A stretch of 64,000 bases of DNA from the NCBI RefSeq assembly GCF_000427905.1, contig NZ_ATYX01000005.1:310001-374000 (forward strand), written 5' to 3'. Shown in pieces: positions 40,278-50,756 of this stretch. Both the position numbers and the translations under genes were made by a program. The notes beneath the pieces were generated by a model that did not search any database, was not told the origin of the DNA, and saw only the letters and a list, made by a program, of their open reading frames with translations. Every line of letters begins with the position of its first letter. Within the stretch, counting starts at the first letter, position 1. The DNA is from Thermocrispum agreste DSM 44070 (lineage in GTDB: Bacteria; Actinomycetota; Actinomycetes; Mycobacteriales; Pseudonocardiaceae).

Positions 40278-40590
40278 GGTCCCGACCGAGCCGCGAATTC
40301 CCGTCGTGCCGTCCGTCCGCTCCCGTTCACCCGATGGCACCCGTCTGCGATGGCCACTCGTGACCTCTGGGCGATCGACCGGAGTTCGCAGTCTCGCGTC
40401 AATCCCGACAGCGTCGGTGGGCCGAAGCCGACGACATCCCCGGCACCGGCACGCTGTGCGCCGTGCGGGGAGCCGCCGCGACTGCTGTCCGGCGCTGTCA
40501 CTCGCTACACGTCGGCCGCACGCGACGGGGTTCAGCTCACCGAACGTGACAAAGACAACTCAGCGTAATCGTCACAAACCGGTTGCGCGG

Positions 40591-42909
40591 TCACGAGGCC
40601 GATGTCACGCGATACACGTCGTAGACGCCCTCCACCTTGCGCACCGCGTTGAGCACGTGGCCGAGGTGTTTCGGGTCGCCCATCTCGAACGAGAAACGGG
40701 AGATCGCCACCCGGTCGCGCGAGGTGGTCACCGACGCCGACAGGATGTTGACCTTCTCGTCGGCCAGGATCTTGGTGATGTCGGACAGCAGCCGGTGCCG
40801 GTCCAGCGCCTCGACCTGGATCGCCACCAGGAACACCGAGTTCTCCGACGGCGCCCACTCCACCTCGACCAGCCGCTCGGGCTGCTTGCGCAGATCGTCG
40901 GCGTTGGTGCAGTCGGTGCGGTGCACGCTCACCCCGCCGCCGCGAGTGACGAAACCGAGGATCTCGTCCCCCGGCACCGGAGTGCAGCAGCGGGCCAGCT
41001 TGGCCCAGACGTCGTCGGCGCCCTTGACGATCACGCCCACGTCGTTCGTGCTGCGCCGGCGGCTGATGGTGGACGGGGTGGAGCGCTCGGCCAGCTCCTC
41101 CTCCGCCTCCTCCAGGCCGCCGATGAACGCCACCAGCCGCTGCACGACGTGCTTGGCGCTGATGTTGCCCTCGCCCACCGCGGCATACAGCGCGGTGATG
41201 TCGTTGTAGCGCAGCTCGGTGGCCAGTGCGCCCATGACGTCGGCGGAGATCAGCCGCTGCAGCGGCAGGCCCGCCCGGCGGATCTCCTTGGAGATGGCCT
41301 CCTTGCCCGCCTCGATGGCCTCTTCCCTGCGCTCCTTGGCGAACCACTGGCGGATCTTGGCCCTGGCCTTGGCCGAGCCGGCGAAGTTCAGCCAGTCCCG
41401 GCTCGGGCCCGCGTTCTCCGCCTTCGAGGTGAAGATCTCGACGACCTCGCCGTTCTCCAGCTTGCGCTCCAGCGGGACCAGCCTGCCGTTGACCCTCGCC
41501 CCGATGCACCGGTGGCCGACCTCGGTGTGCACGGCGTAGGCGAAGTCTACCGGCGTCGAGCCCGCGGGCAGCGTGATCACGTCGCCTTTCGGGGTGAACA
41601 CGAAGATTTCCTTGGTCGCCATCTCGTAGCGCAGCGACTCGAGGAAATCCCCGGGGTCGGCCGCCTCCCGCTGCCAGTCGAGCAGCTGCCGCATCCACGC
41701 CATCTGGTCGATGTCGGCCGAGCCGCGGTGCGTGCCGCCTGTCTCCTTGTACCGCCAGTGCGCAGCGATGCCGTACTCGGCGGTGTGGTGCATCTCGTAG
41801 GTGCGGATCTGCACCTCCAGCGGCTTGCCGTCCGGGCCGATCACCGTGGTGTGCAGCGACTGGTAGACACCGAACCGCGGCTGGGCGATGTAGTCCTTGA
41901 ACCGGCCGGGCATCGGCTGCCACAGCGCGTGCACCACGCCCATGGCGGCGTAGCAGTCGCGCACGTCCTCGACCAGGATCCGCACCCCGACCAGGTCGTG
42001 GATCTCGTCCAGGTCGCGGCCGCGGACGATCATCTTCTGATAGATCGAGTAGTAGTGCTTCGGCCTGCCTTCGACCTTGGCCTCGATCCGCGCCTCGGAC
42101 AGGTTCTTGTTCAGCTCGTCGATGACCCGGCGCAGGTACTCGTCACGCTTGGGCGCGCGCTTGGCCACCAGCCGGACGATCTCGTCGTACTTCTTCGGCT
42201 GCAGGATGGCGAACGCCAGGTCCTCCAGCTCCCACTTGACCGTCGCCATGCCCAGCCGGTGCGCCAACGGCGCGAGCACCTCGAGAGTTTCCCGCGCCTT
42301 GCGCACCTGCTTCTCCGGCGGCAGGAAGCGCATCGTGCGCATGTTGTGCAGCCGGTCGGCCAGCTTGATCACCAGCACGCGAGGATCGCGCGCCATGGCG
42401 ACCACCATCTTGCGGATGGTCTCCGCCTCCGCCGCCGTGCCCAGCTTGACCTTGTCCAGCTTGGTGACACCGTCGACCAGGTGTGCCACCTCGTCGCCGA
42501 AGTCCCGGCGCAGCTGCTCCAGCGAGTACCCGGTGTCCTCGACGGTGTCGTGCAGCAGGGCCGCCACCAGCGTGGTGGTGTCCATGCCCAGCTCCGCCAG
42601 GATGGTGGCCACGGTCAGCGGATGGGTGATGTACGGGTCGCCGGACTTGCGGCGCTGACCGCGGTGCAGCTCCTCGGCGACGTCGTAGGCCCGCTGCAGC
42701 AGCGCGAGATCGGCGTTCGGGTGCAGCTCCCGGTGCACCGCCACCAGCGGTTCCAGCACCTGCTTCACCGAGGCGGCACGCTGGGCGGTGATTCTCCTGG
42801 CCAACCGGGCCCGCACCCGTTTGGTCGCCGACGGAGTCGCGGGCCTGCCGGACCCTGGTGTGGGCGCGACAGTCGACGCGCCCGCCGTCGAGTCGAGCTC
42901 CTGGCTCAC
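40591..42909 (-). CDS. rel: Bifunctional (p)ppGpp synthetase/hydrolase Rel
   Basis: 772 residues. The hydrolase HD domain has His96 (YITHP), His120-Asp121 and Glu124-Asp125 (LLHDTVED), all intact. The synthetase domain ([23 protein letters not shown]) is also intact. TGS ([16 protein letters not shown]) and ACT domains follow. It therefore both makes and degrades the stringent-response alarmone. I chose the GTG at 42909 (GGAGG five bases upstream) over the GTG at 42924, which lacks a good site. It is directly downstream of secF; the apt gene usual in between is absent. Confidence 0.96.
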   Translation of the reverse strand: MSQELDSTAGASTVAPTPGSGRPATPSATKRVRARLARRITAQRAASVKQVLEPLVAVHRELHPNADLALLQRAYDVAEELHRGQRRKSGDPYITHPLTVATILAELGMDTTTLVAALLHDTVEDTGYSLEQLRRDFGDEVAHLVDGVTKLDKVKLGTAAEAETIRKMVVAMARDPRVLVIKLADRLHNMRTMRFLPPEKQVRKARETLEVLAPLAHRLGMATVKWELEDLAFAILQPKKYDEIVRLVAKRAPKRDEYLRRVIDELNKNLSEARIEAKVEGRPKHYYSIYQKMIVRGRDLDEIHDLVGVRILVEDVRDCYAAMGVVHALWQPMPGRFKDYIAQPRFGVYQSLHTTVIGPDGKPLEVQIRTYEMHHTAEYGIAAHWRYKETGGTHRGSADIDQMAWMRQLLDWQREAADPGDFLESLRYEMATKEIFVFTPKGDVITLPAGSTPVDFAYAVHTEVGHRCIGARVNGRLVPLERKLENGEVVEIFTSKAENAGPSRDWLNFAGSAKARAKIRQWFAKERREEAIEAGKEAISKEIRRAGLPLQRLISADVMGALATELRYNDITALYAAVGEGNISAKHVVQRLVAFIGGLEEAEEELAERSTPSTISRRRSTNDVGVIVKGADDVWAKLARCCTPVPGDEILGFVTRGGGVSVHRTDCTNADDLRKQPERLVEVEWAPSENSVFLVAIQVEALDRHRLLSDITKILADEKVNILSASVTTSRDRVAISRFSFEMGDPKHLGHVLNAVRKVEGVYDVYRVTSAS

Positions 42910-42971
42910 CCGCACCTCCCTCACGTCGTCCCGGCGCGGTCGGTATGAATACCCAGGTTAGCTCGCTCGGC

Positions 42972-44246
42972 TCAACGACGACGCTTCCCGGTTGGCTTAC
43001 CGGTCGGGCGGCCGCTGCCCCGGCCGGACCGCCTGGCCTCCTTACCGGCCACTCGCTGCTGGTCGATCCGCCGCAGCGTGCGACCGGGCACGCTGGAAGC
43101 CGCCGCGTACGCCCGCTCCCGGCGCATCTCGGCCTCCAGCGTCTCCTCGTCGACGGAGATCTGCTCGTTCAGCTGGCCCTTCCGCTGCTGGGTCTGCGCC
43201 CGCCGCTCCATGACCCGGCGTTCGTGCTCCCGGTACTCCGGGTAGCGCATCTTGAAGTCCACCAGCAGCGGGGTGGCCAGCAGTACCGACGACACGGTGC
43301 CGGCCACGGTGCCGACCGACATCACCAGCGCCAGGTCCTTCAACGTGCCCGCGCCGAGCATGCCGACCCCGATCACCAGCAGCGCCAGCACCGGCAGCAG
43401 GGTGACCAACGACGTGTTGATCGACCGCATCAGCACCTGGTTGACCGCCAGGTTCGCCGCCTCGGGGAACGTCATCCTGGTCAGATCGAGCAGGTTCTTG
43501 CTGTTCTCCTTGATCTTGTCGAACACCACCACGGTGTCGTACAGCGAGAAGCCCAGGATGGTGAGCAGACCGATCACGGTCGACGGGGTCACCTCGAAAC
43601 CGACCAGCGAGTACACACCCGCGGTGGTGGTGAGGTCGAAACCGAGGGCCAGCAGCGCGGACACCGCCATCCAGCGTTCGAAGTAGAACGCCAGGAAGAG
43701 CCCGACCAGGGCAAGGAACACCACCAGCGCGATGATCGCTTGCTCGGTGATCTCGCCGCCCCAGGATCCACTCAGCGCCCGGTCGCTGATCGCCGCCCGA
43801 TCCGGCTCCCCGTCCGTGCCGAGCGGCTGCAGCTGCTCGTACAGCGCGTCCTTGAGTTTGGCGACCTCGGCGTTGGTCAGTGTCTCGGACCGGATGTCGA
43901 TCGTGGCGTCCGGGCCGCTGCCGACCTCCTGCACCGCCACCGGGTCCTTGCCAAGGGTGTCCGCGAACACCTCCTCCACCCGGTCGACGTCGAGCCTGCC
44001 CTCCGCGGAGACCGCGGGCAGCTGGATCTTCGTCCCGCCGACGAATTCGATGCTCGGGTTGAATCCGCGGAAGATCATGCTGCCGATGCACACCAGCAGC
44101 AGCACCACGGTCGCCGAGTACCAGATCTTGCGCCTGCCGACGATGTTGAACGCGCCGGTGCCCATGTAGAGCCGGGCGAACACGCTGTGCTTCTTCGGCT
44201 CCTGGTCGATCGGGGTCGCCAGCGAGTACGTCTTCTCGTCCGCCAC
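42972..44246 (-). CDS. secF: Protein translocase subunit SecF
   Basis: 424 residues, six membrane helices. It partners SecD to drive late steps of protein export with the proton motive force. Visible are IEFVGGTKI, GFSLYDTVVVFDKIKEN, LMRSINTSL and a basic C-terminal tail. The GTG at 44246 starts one base after the secD TGA, with AAGGGGG upstream; a longer frame to 44297 runs into secD. Confidence 0.95.
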   Translation of the reverse strand: MADEKTYSLATPIDQEPKKHSVFARLYMGTGAFNIVGRRKIWYSATVVLLLVCIGSMIFRGFNPSIEFVGGTKIQLPAVSAEGRLDVDRVEEVFADTLGKDPVAVQEVGSGPDATIDIRSETLTNAEVAKLKDALYEQLQPLGTDGEPDRAAISDRALSGSWGGEITEQAIIALVVFLALVGLFLAFYFERWMAVSALLALGFDLTTTAGVYSLVGFEVTPSTVIGLLTILGFSLYDTVVVFDKIKENSKNLLDLTRMTFPEAANLAVNQVLMRSINTSLVTLLPVLALLVIGVGMLGAGTLKDLALVMSVGTVAGTVSSVLLATPLLVDFKMRYPEYREHERRVMERRAQTQQRKGQLNEQISVDEETLEAEMRRERAYAAASSVPGRTLRRIDQQRVAGKEARRSGRGSGRPTGKPTGKRRR

Positions 44247-44247
44247 G

Positions 44248-46068
44248 TCAGACCCCCTTCGCCGTCGCCGTACGAGCCTTGCGCCGGGCGGCCGCAAGGT
44301 TGCCCTCGTCCTGCACCAGTCCGAGCCCGGACAGCGCCCGGTTGCTCAAGATCTTCCAGTTGCCGGCCAGCACCATCAGCGGGTGCGTCACCAGGAACAC
44401 CACGGTCAGGTCGAGCGCGGTGGACAGGCCGACGGTGAACGCGAAGCCCTTCACCTGCCCGATGGCGAGGATGTAGAGCACCACCGCGGCGATCAGCACG
44501 ACCGCGTCGGCGGACAGGATGGTGCGCCTGGCGCGCACCCACGCCCGCGGCACGGCCGACCGTACCGACCGGCCGTCGCGGATTTCGTCCTTGATGCGTT
44601 CGAAGTAGATGATGAACGAGTCCGCGGTGACACCGATGGAGATGATCAGACCGGCGACGCCCGCCAGATCCAGGGTGTAGCCCACCGACCGGCCGAGCAG
44701 GACGATCACCGGGTACACCACGGCCGCCGTGAAGATCAACGACGCGAACAGCAGCACCCCGAGCAAGCGGTAGTAGAACAGGCAGTACAACGCCACCAGC
44801 GCCAAGCCGATGAAACCGGCGATGAGCCCGGCCCGCAGCGACGACAGGCCCAGCGTCGGCGACACCGATTGGGCGTCCTGCGTCTCGAACGACAGCGGCA
44901 GTGATCCGTACTTCAGGATCTCGGCGAGCTCACGAGCTTCTTGCTCGGTGAAGTCACCGGTGATCCGAGTGCTGCCGCTGATCTGCTGGGTCACCGACGG
45001 CGCCGACACCACCTCGGTGTCCAGCACGAACGCCACCCGGGCCGGGTTGTCCAGGCCCTGCAGTTGCGACTTCTGCGCCAGCTTGGCGGTCAGCTCGGAC
45101 CACTTGTCGTTGCCCTCGCTGGTGAAGTCGATGTTGACCTGGTAGCCGACGCTGTCCGGGTTCACGCTGGACGTCGAGCTGGCCACCATGGTGCCGTCCA
45201 GCACCACCGGGCCGAGCACGTACGCCTGGCGCGGCTCGTCCGCTGCGTCCTCGCTGGATCCTGCGGCGTCGCTCGGCCGCTGGCAGGCGACCAGCGGCAG
45301 GTCGGGCAGGTCGTTGCCGCGCAGCGGGTCGTCGAAGTTCTTGGCGCAGCCCTGCAGTTCCTTGACCGCCCGCTCGATGGCCGCGCGCTGCTTGGCCGGG
45401 TCCTGCGAGGCCAGGTCCTTGTGCTGGCGCACCTTGCGCGCCGCGGCGATCTCCTTCTTGGTCTGCTCGTCGAGGTCGTCGTCGTTGTCCGGCTGCTGCG
45501 CGAGCGCGCCCTGGCCGGCCGGGGCGCTGCCGCCGCCGGAGCTGCTGCCCTTGTCGGCGTCGGAGCCGGACTTCTTCCCGGAATCCGGCTTGTCACCGGA
45601 GGAGCCGGAGGACTTGTCTCCCTTTTCCGCCTTCTCGTCGTCCGCCTCGCTCTTCTCGTCACCACCGGCGGCAACCGCGGCCGGGTCGAACGGGCCCGCG
45701 ATGACCTCGCGGAAACCCAGCTTGGCGGTCTGGCTGAGCGTCTTGGCCTGCTCCGCGTTGCCCGATCCGGGCACGGTGATGACGATGTTGTTGCCGTCCA
45801 GCACCACCTCGGCACCGCCGACGCCGAGGCCGTCCACACGCTGGTTGATGATCGCTCGCGCCGTGTTCAGCGACTCCCGCGACGGGTCCGAGCCGTCCGG
45901 GGTACGCGCGGTCAGCACGACGCTGGTGCCACCCTGCAGGTCGATGCCCAGCTTCGGCACCGGCTTGCCGTCGCCGGTGAAGAACACCAAGCCGTACAGG
46001 ACGATGCCGATCAGCAGGAATATCGCCAGATGGCGCCAGGGTCTGATGGTCCCGGCAGGTGGTGCCAC
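44248..46068 (-). CDS. secD: Protein translocase subunit SecD
   Basis: 606 residues. The N-terminal helix and GIDLQGGTSVVLTA (the SecD P1 start) are followed by a long low-complexity acidic/Lys/Ser insertion at about residues 135-200, then the second periplasmic half and five C-terminal helices (SIGVTADSFIIYFERIKDEI). The insertion is in the periplasmic loop and has no clear domain. GTG start at 46068 with GGAGGAG upstream. Upstream of secF and downstream of yajC. Confidence 0.95.
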   Translation of the reverse strand: MAPPAGTIRPWRHLAIFLLIGIVLYGLVFFTGDGKPVPKLGIDLQGGTSVVLTARTPDGSDPSRESLNTARAIINQRVDGLGVGGAEVVLDGNNIVITVPGSGNAEQAKTLSQTAKLGFREVIAGPFDPAAVAAGGDEKSEADDEKAEKGDKSSGSSGDKPDSGKKSGSDADKGSSSGGGSAPAGQGALAQQPDNDDDLDEQTKKEIAAARKVRQHKDLASQDPAKQRAAIERAVKELQGCAKNFDDPLRGNDLPDLPLVACQRPSDAAGSSEDAADEPRQAYVLGPVVLDGTMVASSTSSVNPDSVGYQVNIDFTSEGNDKWSELTAKLAQKSQLQGLDNPARVAFVLDTEVVSAPSVTQQISGSTRITGDFTEQEARELAEILKYGSLPLSFETQDAQSVSPTLGLSSLRAGLIAGFIGLALVALYCLFYYRLLGVLLFASLIFTAAVVYPVIVLLGRSVGYTLDLAGVAGLIISIGVTADSFIIYFERIKDEIRDGRSVRSAVPRAWVRARRTILSADAVVLIAAVVLYILAIGQVKGFAFTVGLSTALDLTVVFLVTHPLMVLAGNWKILSNRALSGLGLVQDEGNLAAARRKARTATAKGV

Positions 46069-46162
46069 GGGAGTGCTACTCCTCCTCGACAGGGCCGCAC
46101 GACGAGGCTGCCCGAAGTTGACGTTCGACGAGATGCCGCGTGGGAACGGTCACACCTCACCT

Positions 46163-46192
46163 CGCGGCACGGAGACTTTACTCCGTGCCGCG
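46163..46192 (-). terminator. Strong stem-loop between yajC and secD
   Basis: CGCGGCACGGAG (46163-46174) and CTCCGTGCCGCG (46181-46192) form a perfect 12-bp stem around the loop ACTTTA. On the minus strand it lies 30 bases after the yajC stop and 95 bases before secD. No T-tract follows, so it may be a stem-only terminator or an attenuator that lowers secD expression. Confidence 0.55.
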
Positions 46193-46221
46193 TGAGCCCG
46201 GTGTGACACCATGGCCGATGG

Positions 46222-46626
46222 CTACTTCGTGCCGTGCTCCAGCGGAGGGGCGACCTGCGCGCCGCTTTCGGTCTTGGTCTCGGCCTTGTCCTCGGCGGAG
46301 CCGTCGGCCGACAGCTCGGCCTCGGCGGAGCCGTCGGTGTCGCCGTCGGTCAGCTCCTCGTCGTCCTCGACGACCGGGCCGACCTTCTCCCGGACGGCCT
46401 GGCGCAGCCACGTGGTCACCACGCCGTCGGCGATCTCCAGGTCGATGGTGGTGTCGTCGCTGGCGTCGGCCACCGTGGCATACAAGCCGGAGGTGGTCAT
46501 CACACGGTCGCCCGGCTTGAGGCTGTCCTGCATCTCCTGCTGGGCGGCGATCACCTTTTTCTGCTTGCGCGCGCTGAAGACCATCACCAGCAGCAGCGCA
46601 ACGAACATGGGAAGGAGGATTTCCAT
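46222..46626 (-). CDS. yajC: Preprotein translocase accessory subunit YajC
   Basis: 134 residues. One N-terminal membrane helix (ILLPMFVALLLVMVFSARKQ) is followed by the YajC core (LKPGDRVMTTSGLYATVA) and an acidic tail rich in Glu, Asp and Ser. It binds SecDF. The ATG at 46626 has GGGAG upstream; a longer frame to 46887 has a Pro/Arg-rich extension with no family match. Confidence 0.92.
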   Translation of the reverse strand: MEILLPMFVALLLVMVFSARKQKKVIAAQQEMQDSLKPGDRVMTTSGLYATVADASDDTTIDLEIADGVVTTWLRQAVREKVGPVVEDDEELTDGDTDGSAEAELSADGSAEDKAETKTESGAQVAPPLEHGTK

Positions 46627-46823
46627 GTTGCTCCCTTGTCGGGCACTCGCGGCGCCCGGTTGTGTCAACGTCCGTCTGTGACCGGCTGTCAAGTCCGCGT
46701 CGCAGCCGAGTGTGCCAGTGTACGCCCCGCACCCGGTCGGCAGGTCCCCGTCCCCGGCCTTGGCCTCGGCGAACAGTGCCGGGAATCGGTCTTTGCCACG
46801 TGCGAACCGCGCGCTGGAGGCTG

Positions 46824-47882
46824 CTAGTCGAACAGCGTCGGGGCTTCCGGCTGCTCCTTGGGCGGGATCAGGCCGAGGTGCCGCCACGCCGCCGGGGTGG
46901 CCACCCGGCCACGCGGGGTGCGGGCCAGCATGCCCGCGCGCACCAGGTAGGGCTCGCAGACCTCTTCGACGGTGGCCGCCTCCTCACCGACGGCCACCGC
47001 CAGCGTGGACACCCCGACCGGACCGCCACCGAACGACTCGACCAGCGCCTTGAGCACCGCCCGGTCCAGCCTGTCCAGGCCCAGCTCGTCCACGTCGTAC
47101 ACCTCGAGCGCGGCGCGCGCCGTCTCCAGCGTGACGACACCGTCCGCCCGCACCTCGGCGTAGTCCCGCACCCGGCGCAGCAGCCGGTTGGCGATCCGTG
47201 GCGTCCCCCGGGAGCGCCGGGCGATCTCCGCGGCACCGTCCGGCTCGATGGGCACGCCCAGGATGGCCGCCGAGCGGTGCAGCACCTGCTCGAGTTCTTC
47301 CGGCTCGTAGAACTCCATGTGCCCGGTGAACCCGAACCGGTCGCGCAACGGCCCGGTCAGCGCACCGGACCTGGTGGTGGCACCGACCAGGGTGAACGGC
47401 GCGATCTCCAGCGGAATGCTGGTGGCGCCGGGGCCCTTGCCCACCACCACGTCGACCCGGAAGTCCTCCATGGCCATGTACAGCATCTCCTCGGCGGGCC
47501 GGGCGATGCGGTGGATCTCGTCGATGAACAGCACGTCGCCCTCGGCCAGGTTGGACAGCATGGCCGCCAGGTCGCCTGCGCGTTCCAGCGCCGGCCCCGA
47601 AGTGATCCGGATCGTGCTGTTCAGCTCCTCGGCGATGATCATCGACAGCGACGTCTTGCCGAGCCCCGGCGGACCGGACAACAGCACGTGGTCCGGCGGC
47701 CTGCCGCGCCGCTTGGCGCTCTCCAGCACCAGCTCCAGCTGTTCCCGCACCCTGGCCTGGCCGATGAACTCGCTCAGCCTGCGCGGCCGCAGCGCGGTCT
47801 CCAGCTCCCGCTCCCCCGTCTCCGGCAGCGCGGAGACCGGAGAGCGCGCGGTGCCGAACTCGCCGTAGTCCTCGTCGCTCAT
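46824..47882 (-). CDS. ruvB: Holliday junction branch-migration helicase RuvB
   Basis: 352 residues. Walker [10 protein letters not shown], Walker [10 protein letters not shown] and the sensor-1 region [18 protein letters not shown] are present, and the winged-helix domain is complete. The ATG at 47882 overlaps the ruvA stop by one base (TGATG). With RuvA it drives branch migration; RuvC resolves the junction. Confidence 0.96.
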   Translation of the reverse strand: MSDEDYGEFGTARSPVSALPETGERELETALRPRRLSEFIGQARVREQLELVLESAKRRGRPPDHVLLSGPPGLGKTSLSMIIAEELNSTIRITSGPALERAGDLAAMLSNLAEGDVLFIDEIHRIARPAEEMLYMAMEDFRVDVVVGKGPGATSIPLEIAPFTLVGATTRSGALTGPLRDRFGFTGHMEFYEPEELEQVLHRSAAILGVPIEPDGAAEIARRSRGTPRIANRLLRRVRDYAEVRADGVVTLETARAALEVYDVDELGLDRLDRAVLKALVESFGGGPVGVSTLAVAVGEEAATVEEVCEPYLVRAGMLARTPRGRVATPAAWRHLGLIPPKEQPEAPTLFD

Positions 47883-48487
47883 CAGCGCTGCTTCCCGATG
47901 CTGCTCAGCGCGGCCCGCAAGACCGCCGACTTGTCACCGTCGCCGTTGGCCGCCAGGACGCCGTCGACCGCCTGCTCCGCCTGCCTGGCCGGGAAGCCGA
48001 GCGAGATGAGCGCCTCGACCACCTCGGAGCGCACGGCGGAGTTCGCCGTCGCGGCGGCGGGCCCGGCCGCTGCGGTCGCCTGGCCGGCGGCATCGATCTT
48101 GTCCCGCAGCTCCAGGCTCAACCGCTCGGCACCCTTGCGGCCGATGCCGGGAACCTGGGTGAGCACGGAGATGTTGCCGTCGGCGATGGCGGCACGCAGC
48201 GTCTCCGGCTCCAGCACCGCGATCGCGGCCAGCGCCAGCCGCGGCCCGATACCGGACACCGTCTGTAGCAGTTCGAACAGCTCACGGGCCTGCACGTCGG
48301 AGAAGCCGTACAGGGCGAGCGAGTCCTCCCGCACCACCAGCGAGGTGAACAGCTGCGCCTGCTCCCCCACCCGCAGCGTCGCCAGCGTCGCCGGCGCGGC
48401 CTGCACGGCCAGTCCCACGCCACCGACCTCCACCACCGCGTGGTCGAGCGCGACGGAGAGCACCGTGCCGCGTACCGACGAGATCAT
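47882..48487 (-). CDS. ruvA: Holliday junction DNA-binding protein RuvA
   Basis: 201 residues. The OB-fold N-terminus ([12 protein letters not shown]), the helix-hairpin-helix motifs ([29 protein letters not shown]) and the C-terminal RuvB-contacting domain ([20 protein letters not shown]) are all present. ATG at 48487. Part of ruvC-ruvA-ruvB. Confidence 0.96.
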   Translation of the reverse strand: MISSVRGTVLSVALDHAVVEVGGVGLAVQAAPATLATLRVGEQAQLFTSLVVREDSLALYGFSDVQARELFELLQTVSGIGPRLALAAIAVLEPETLRAAIADGNISVLTQVPGIGRKGAERLSLELRDKIDAAGQATAAAGPAAATANSAVRSEVVEALISLGFPARQAEQAVDGVLAANGDGDKSAVLRAALSSIGKQR

Positions 48488-48502
48488 CTCCTCACTCCCT
48501 GA

Positions 48503-49075
48503 TCATGCTCGGGCCCGGAGCCGGGCCGCCTCCTTCAGCCTGGCCTTGTGCTGCCTGGCCAGCTCGGCCGCGTGCCGTTCCACCTCGGCCAGCCGCTTGC
48601 GCAGCGGTTCCCGCCACAGGTGACAGATGGCCAGCGCCAGCGCGTCCGCGGCGTCCGCGGGCTTGGGCCGCTGGGGCAGCGACAGCAGCCGCGTCACCAT
48701 CGTCGTCACCTGGGCCTTGCCCGCCGCACCGGACCCGGTCACGGCCGCCTTCACCTCGCTAGGCGTGTGGAAGCCGACGGGCAGGCCGCGCCGCGCGGCG
48801 CACAGCGCGACCACGCCGCTGGCTTGCGCGGTGCCCATCACCGTGCGCACGTTGTGCTGGCTGAACACCCGCTCGATGGCCACTGCCTGGGGCCGGTGCT
48901 GCTCGAGCGCCTGGTCCACCGCCTCGGCCACGGCCAGCAACCGGGACGGCAGCTCGGCGTCGGCCGGCGTACGCACCACCGAGTAGTGCACGCAGGTGAC
49001 CTGCCTGCCGGGGCCGCCGTCCACCACGCCGATCCCGCACCGGGTCAGCCCCGGGTCGACCCCGAGCACGCGCAC
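48503..49075 (-). CDS. ruvC: Crossover junction endodeoxyribonuclease RuvC
   Basis: 190 residues. The four acidic residues are Asp7 (GVDPGLTR), Glu68 (AIERVF), Asp141 and Asp144 (DAADALA). The GTG at 49075 follows GGAGG and is chosen; a frame to 49297 has an Arg/Ser-rich non-family extension. The C-terminus after the core is a basic helix ([19 protein letters not shown]). First gene of ruvCAB. Confidence 0.95.
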   Translation of the reverse strand: MRVLGVDPGLTRCGIGVVDGGPGRQVTCVHYSVVRTPADAELPSRLLAVAEAVDQALEQHRPQAVAIERVFSQHNVRTVMGTAQASGVVALCAARRGLPVGFHTPSEVKAAVTGSGAAGKAQVTTMVTRLLSLPQRPKPADAADALALAICHLWREPLRKRLAEVERHAAELARQHKARLKEAARLRARA

Positions 49076-49134
49076 CCTCTCGCCTCCGTCCCTCCGAGCC
49101 GACGAACATCCGTTCGACACGCAGGCTACCGCCA

Positions 49135-49154
49135 CCGGCCGCGCACCCGGCCGG
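49135..49154 (-). terminator. Stem-loop downstream of the DUF4262 gene
   Basis: CCGGCC (49135-49140) and GGCCGG (49149-49154) form a six-base-pair stem around an eight-base loop just after the stop of the minus-strand gene at 49167. No T-tract; weak. Confidence 0.25.
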
Positions 49155-49166
49155 CGACGCGCCGCG

Positions 49167-49736
49167 TCAGGCCAGGTCCGGCTGCCCGGTGTCGGTGAGC
49201 ACCGGCTGCCAGCGGCGGAATCCCGGCGGGGCGTCCGGGCTCCACGGCCACTGCCCCTGCGGCGTCGGCACGACGATCTGCAGCGCGGGGAAGTCACCCA
49301 TCGGGTACAGCAGGAACGCCGACCCGAAGTACTGCGGGTAGTACCGCTCGGCGACCTTCTGGAACAGCACCGGGACCCCGTCGAAGAAGTCCTCGTACGG
49401 CACGCCGATGCGGAACTGCTCGCCGGTCGCCGCCCGGTCGACGTAGGCGTCCAGCAGCACCGTGCCCATCGGCCTGGGCAGGCCGATCACCACGGCCTCG
49501 GCCACCCCGTGGGTCCGCCACGCCCCCGCGGTGAACTCGAAGTTGCCGACCCCGTCGCCCGGCTGCACCGAGATCACCGCGTTGCCGCGGGTCTGCGCCT
49601 GTTCGAGCATCCACTCCTTAAGCTCTGCTTCTTCCGGGCTCAGGACGGCGTCCACGGGCGAGGCGGGCGCCCGGCGCGGCGCGGGCCTCGGGGTACGAGA
49701 AGCGTCGGCGTAGGAGTCGGTCGTCACAGCGGACAT
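49167..49736 (-). CDS. DUF4262 family protein
   Basis: 189 residues. A disordered N-terminal 50 residues precede a domain with [39 protein letters not shown] and [19 protein letters not shown], which fits DUF4262. No catalytic motif is known. Lies between the Pr6Pr membrane gene and ruvC. Confidence 0.8.
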   Translation of the reverse strand: MSAVTTDSYADASRTPRPAPRRAPASPVDAVLSPEEAELKEWMLEQAQTRGNAVISVQPGDGVGNFEFTAGAWRTHGVAEAVVIGLPRPMGTVLLDAYVDRAATGEQFRIGVPYEDFFDGVPVLFQKVAERYYPQYFGSAFLLYPMGDFPALQIVVPTPQGQWPWSPDAPPGFRRWQPVLTDTGQPDLA

Positions 49737-49847
49737 CTTGCCGTATCCGTATCGTGACCGGCACAGGCCCGCCGGGCATTCCCGCGGCGCCTGCGCCGAA
49801 CGGCTCAGCCCAGCCGCCCGACGGCAGCACGCCCGGCCGGGATCACG

Positions 49848-50729
49848 TCACCGCGGACCGCCGGGCGAGTGCTGCGGGCCCGGGAAACCGCCCGACGGCG
49901 GCACCGGTTGCGGTGGGTACGGCTGCCCGCCCTGCGGAGCGGGACGACCGGCCGGGGGCTGCGGTCCCGCCGGCGGCATGCCGGGCTGGGGCGCCGTCCC
50001 CCAGTGCTGGGGAGCGGGACCACCGAAGGGGGCCTGCCCGCCACCGGGCGTGACAGCCGACGTCGCAACGAGGCCGCGCAGTTTGCCCAGCCCGAACACC
50101 ACGAATCCGAGCGCGATGGTGACCACCAGCAGCACCGGCACGTAGACGAAGAACTTGTCGCTGTCCGGCCGGAGCATGCCGCCGTACATCTTCAGGTCGT
50201 CGGCGATGTAGTAGATGAGGTAGGCCAGTGGCAGCGACACCCAGGTGAACGGGAACCACCACTTCATCCGCGCCGCGCTCGCGCCGACGAAGCACGCGTC
50301 GGCGAACACCACCAGCGGCGTCAGCAGGTGCTCGAACAGCGACCAGGTTTCGCTCAGGTCGCCGTCCAGCAGCGTCATGTACACCGACATGACCAGCAGC
50401 AACAGCACTGCGGTGCCGCCGCGAATCCACGCCGACGGGGGTTCGTGGCTGCGACCGAGCGTGAACAGCGGCCACAGCATCAGCACGCCGTAGACGATCG
50501 CGGTGAACAGGCTGGCCTGCAGGCTCAGACCGGGCCACGGGTTGCCGTCCTGCTGCACCGCCGCGATGACGCCGATGAGCGCGAAGGCGACGATCAGCAG
50601 CCGCCACAGGGTGACGCCGAGCAGGACACCCGGACGAATCCTGGTGACCGGCGGTGCCGGCTGCGGCGAAAACGGCTGCGCTTGCGGCGGCTGAACACCA
50701 CTCAGGCCAGGCTGCATCCCAGGCTGCAT
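49848..50729 (-). CDS. Pr6Pr family membrane protein
   Basis: 293 residues. Six membrane segments occupy about residues 33-230 (LLIVAFALIGVIAAVQQ, ASLFTAIVYGVLMLWPLF, GGTAVLLLLVMSVYMTLLDG, etc.), as in Pr6Pr/FAR-17a-like proteins. A Pro/Gly/Gln-rich cytoplasmic tail of about 65 residues follows. The Pro-rich N-terminus is also disordered. Function unknown. Confidence 0.8.
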   Translation of the reverse strand: MQPGMQPGLSGVQPPQAQPFSPQPAPPVTRIRPGVLLGVTLWRLLIVAFALIGVIAAVQQDGNPWPGLSLQASLFTAIVYGVLMLWPLFTLGRSHEPPSAWIRGGTAVLLLLVMSVYMTLLDGDLSETWSLFEHLLTPLVVFADACFVGASAARMKWWFPFTWVSLPLAYLIYYIADDLKMYGGMLRPDSDKFFVYVPVLLVVTIALGFVVFGLGKLRGLVATSAVTPGGGQAPFGGPAPQHWGTAPQPGMPPAGPQPPAGRPAPQGGQPYPPQPVPPSGGFPGPQHSPGGPR

Positions 50730-50756
50730 CGAACCCCCTTCACTGCGGGGTGCAGC

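Larger units (their letters stand above)
39988..40590. other. 603-bp non-coding region with hairpins and a direct repeat
   Basis: Lies downstream of rel and upstream of the crotonase gene. A 27-28-base imperfect direct repeat (ATGACCTCC...ACGAAACGGG) is at 40083-40109 and 40142-40169. A long nested hairpin lies at 40175-40239 and a second stem at 40248-40277. Plus-strand open frames here are shadows of rel or short, low-complexity sequences. No protein gene is supported. Confidence 0.6.
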
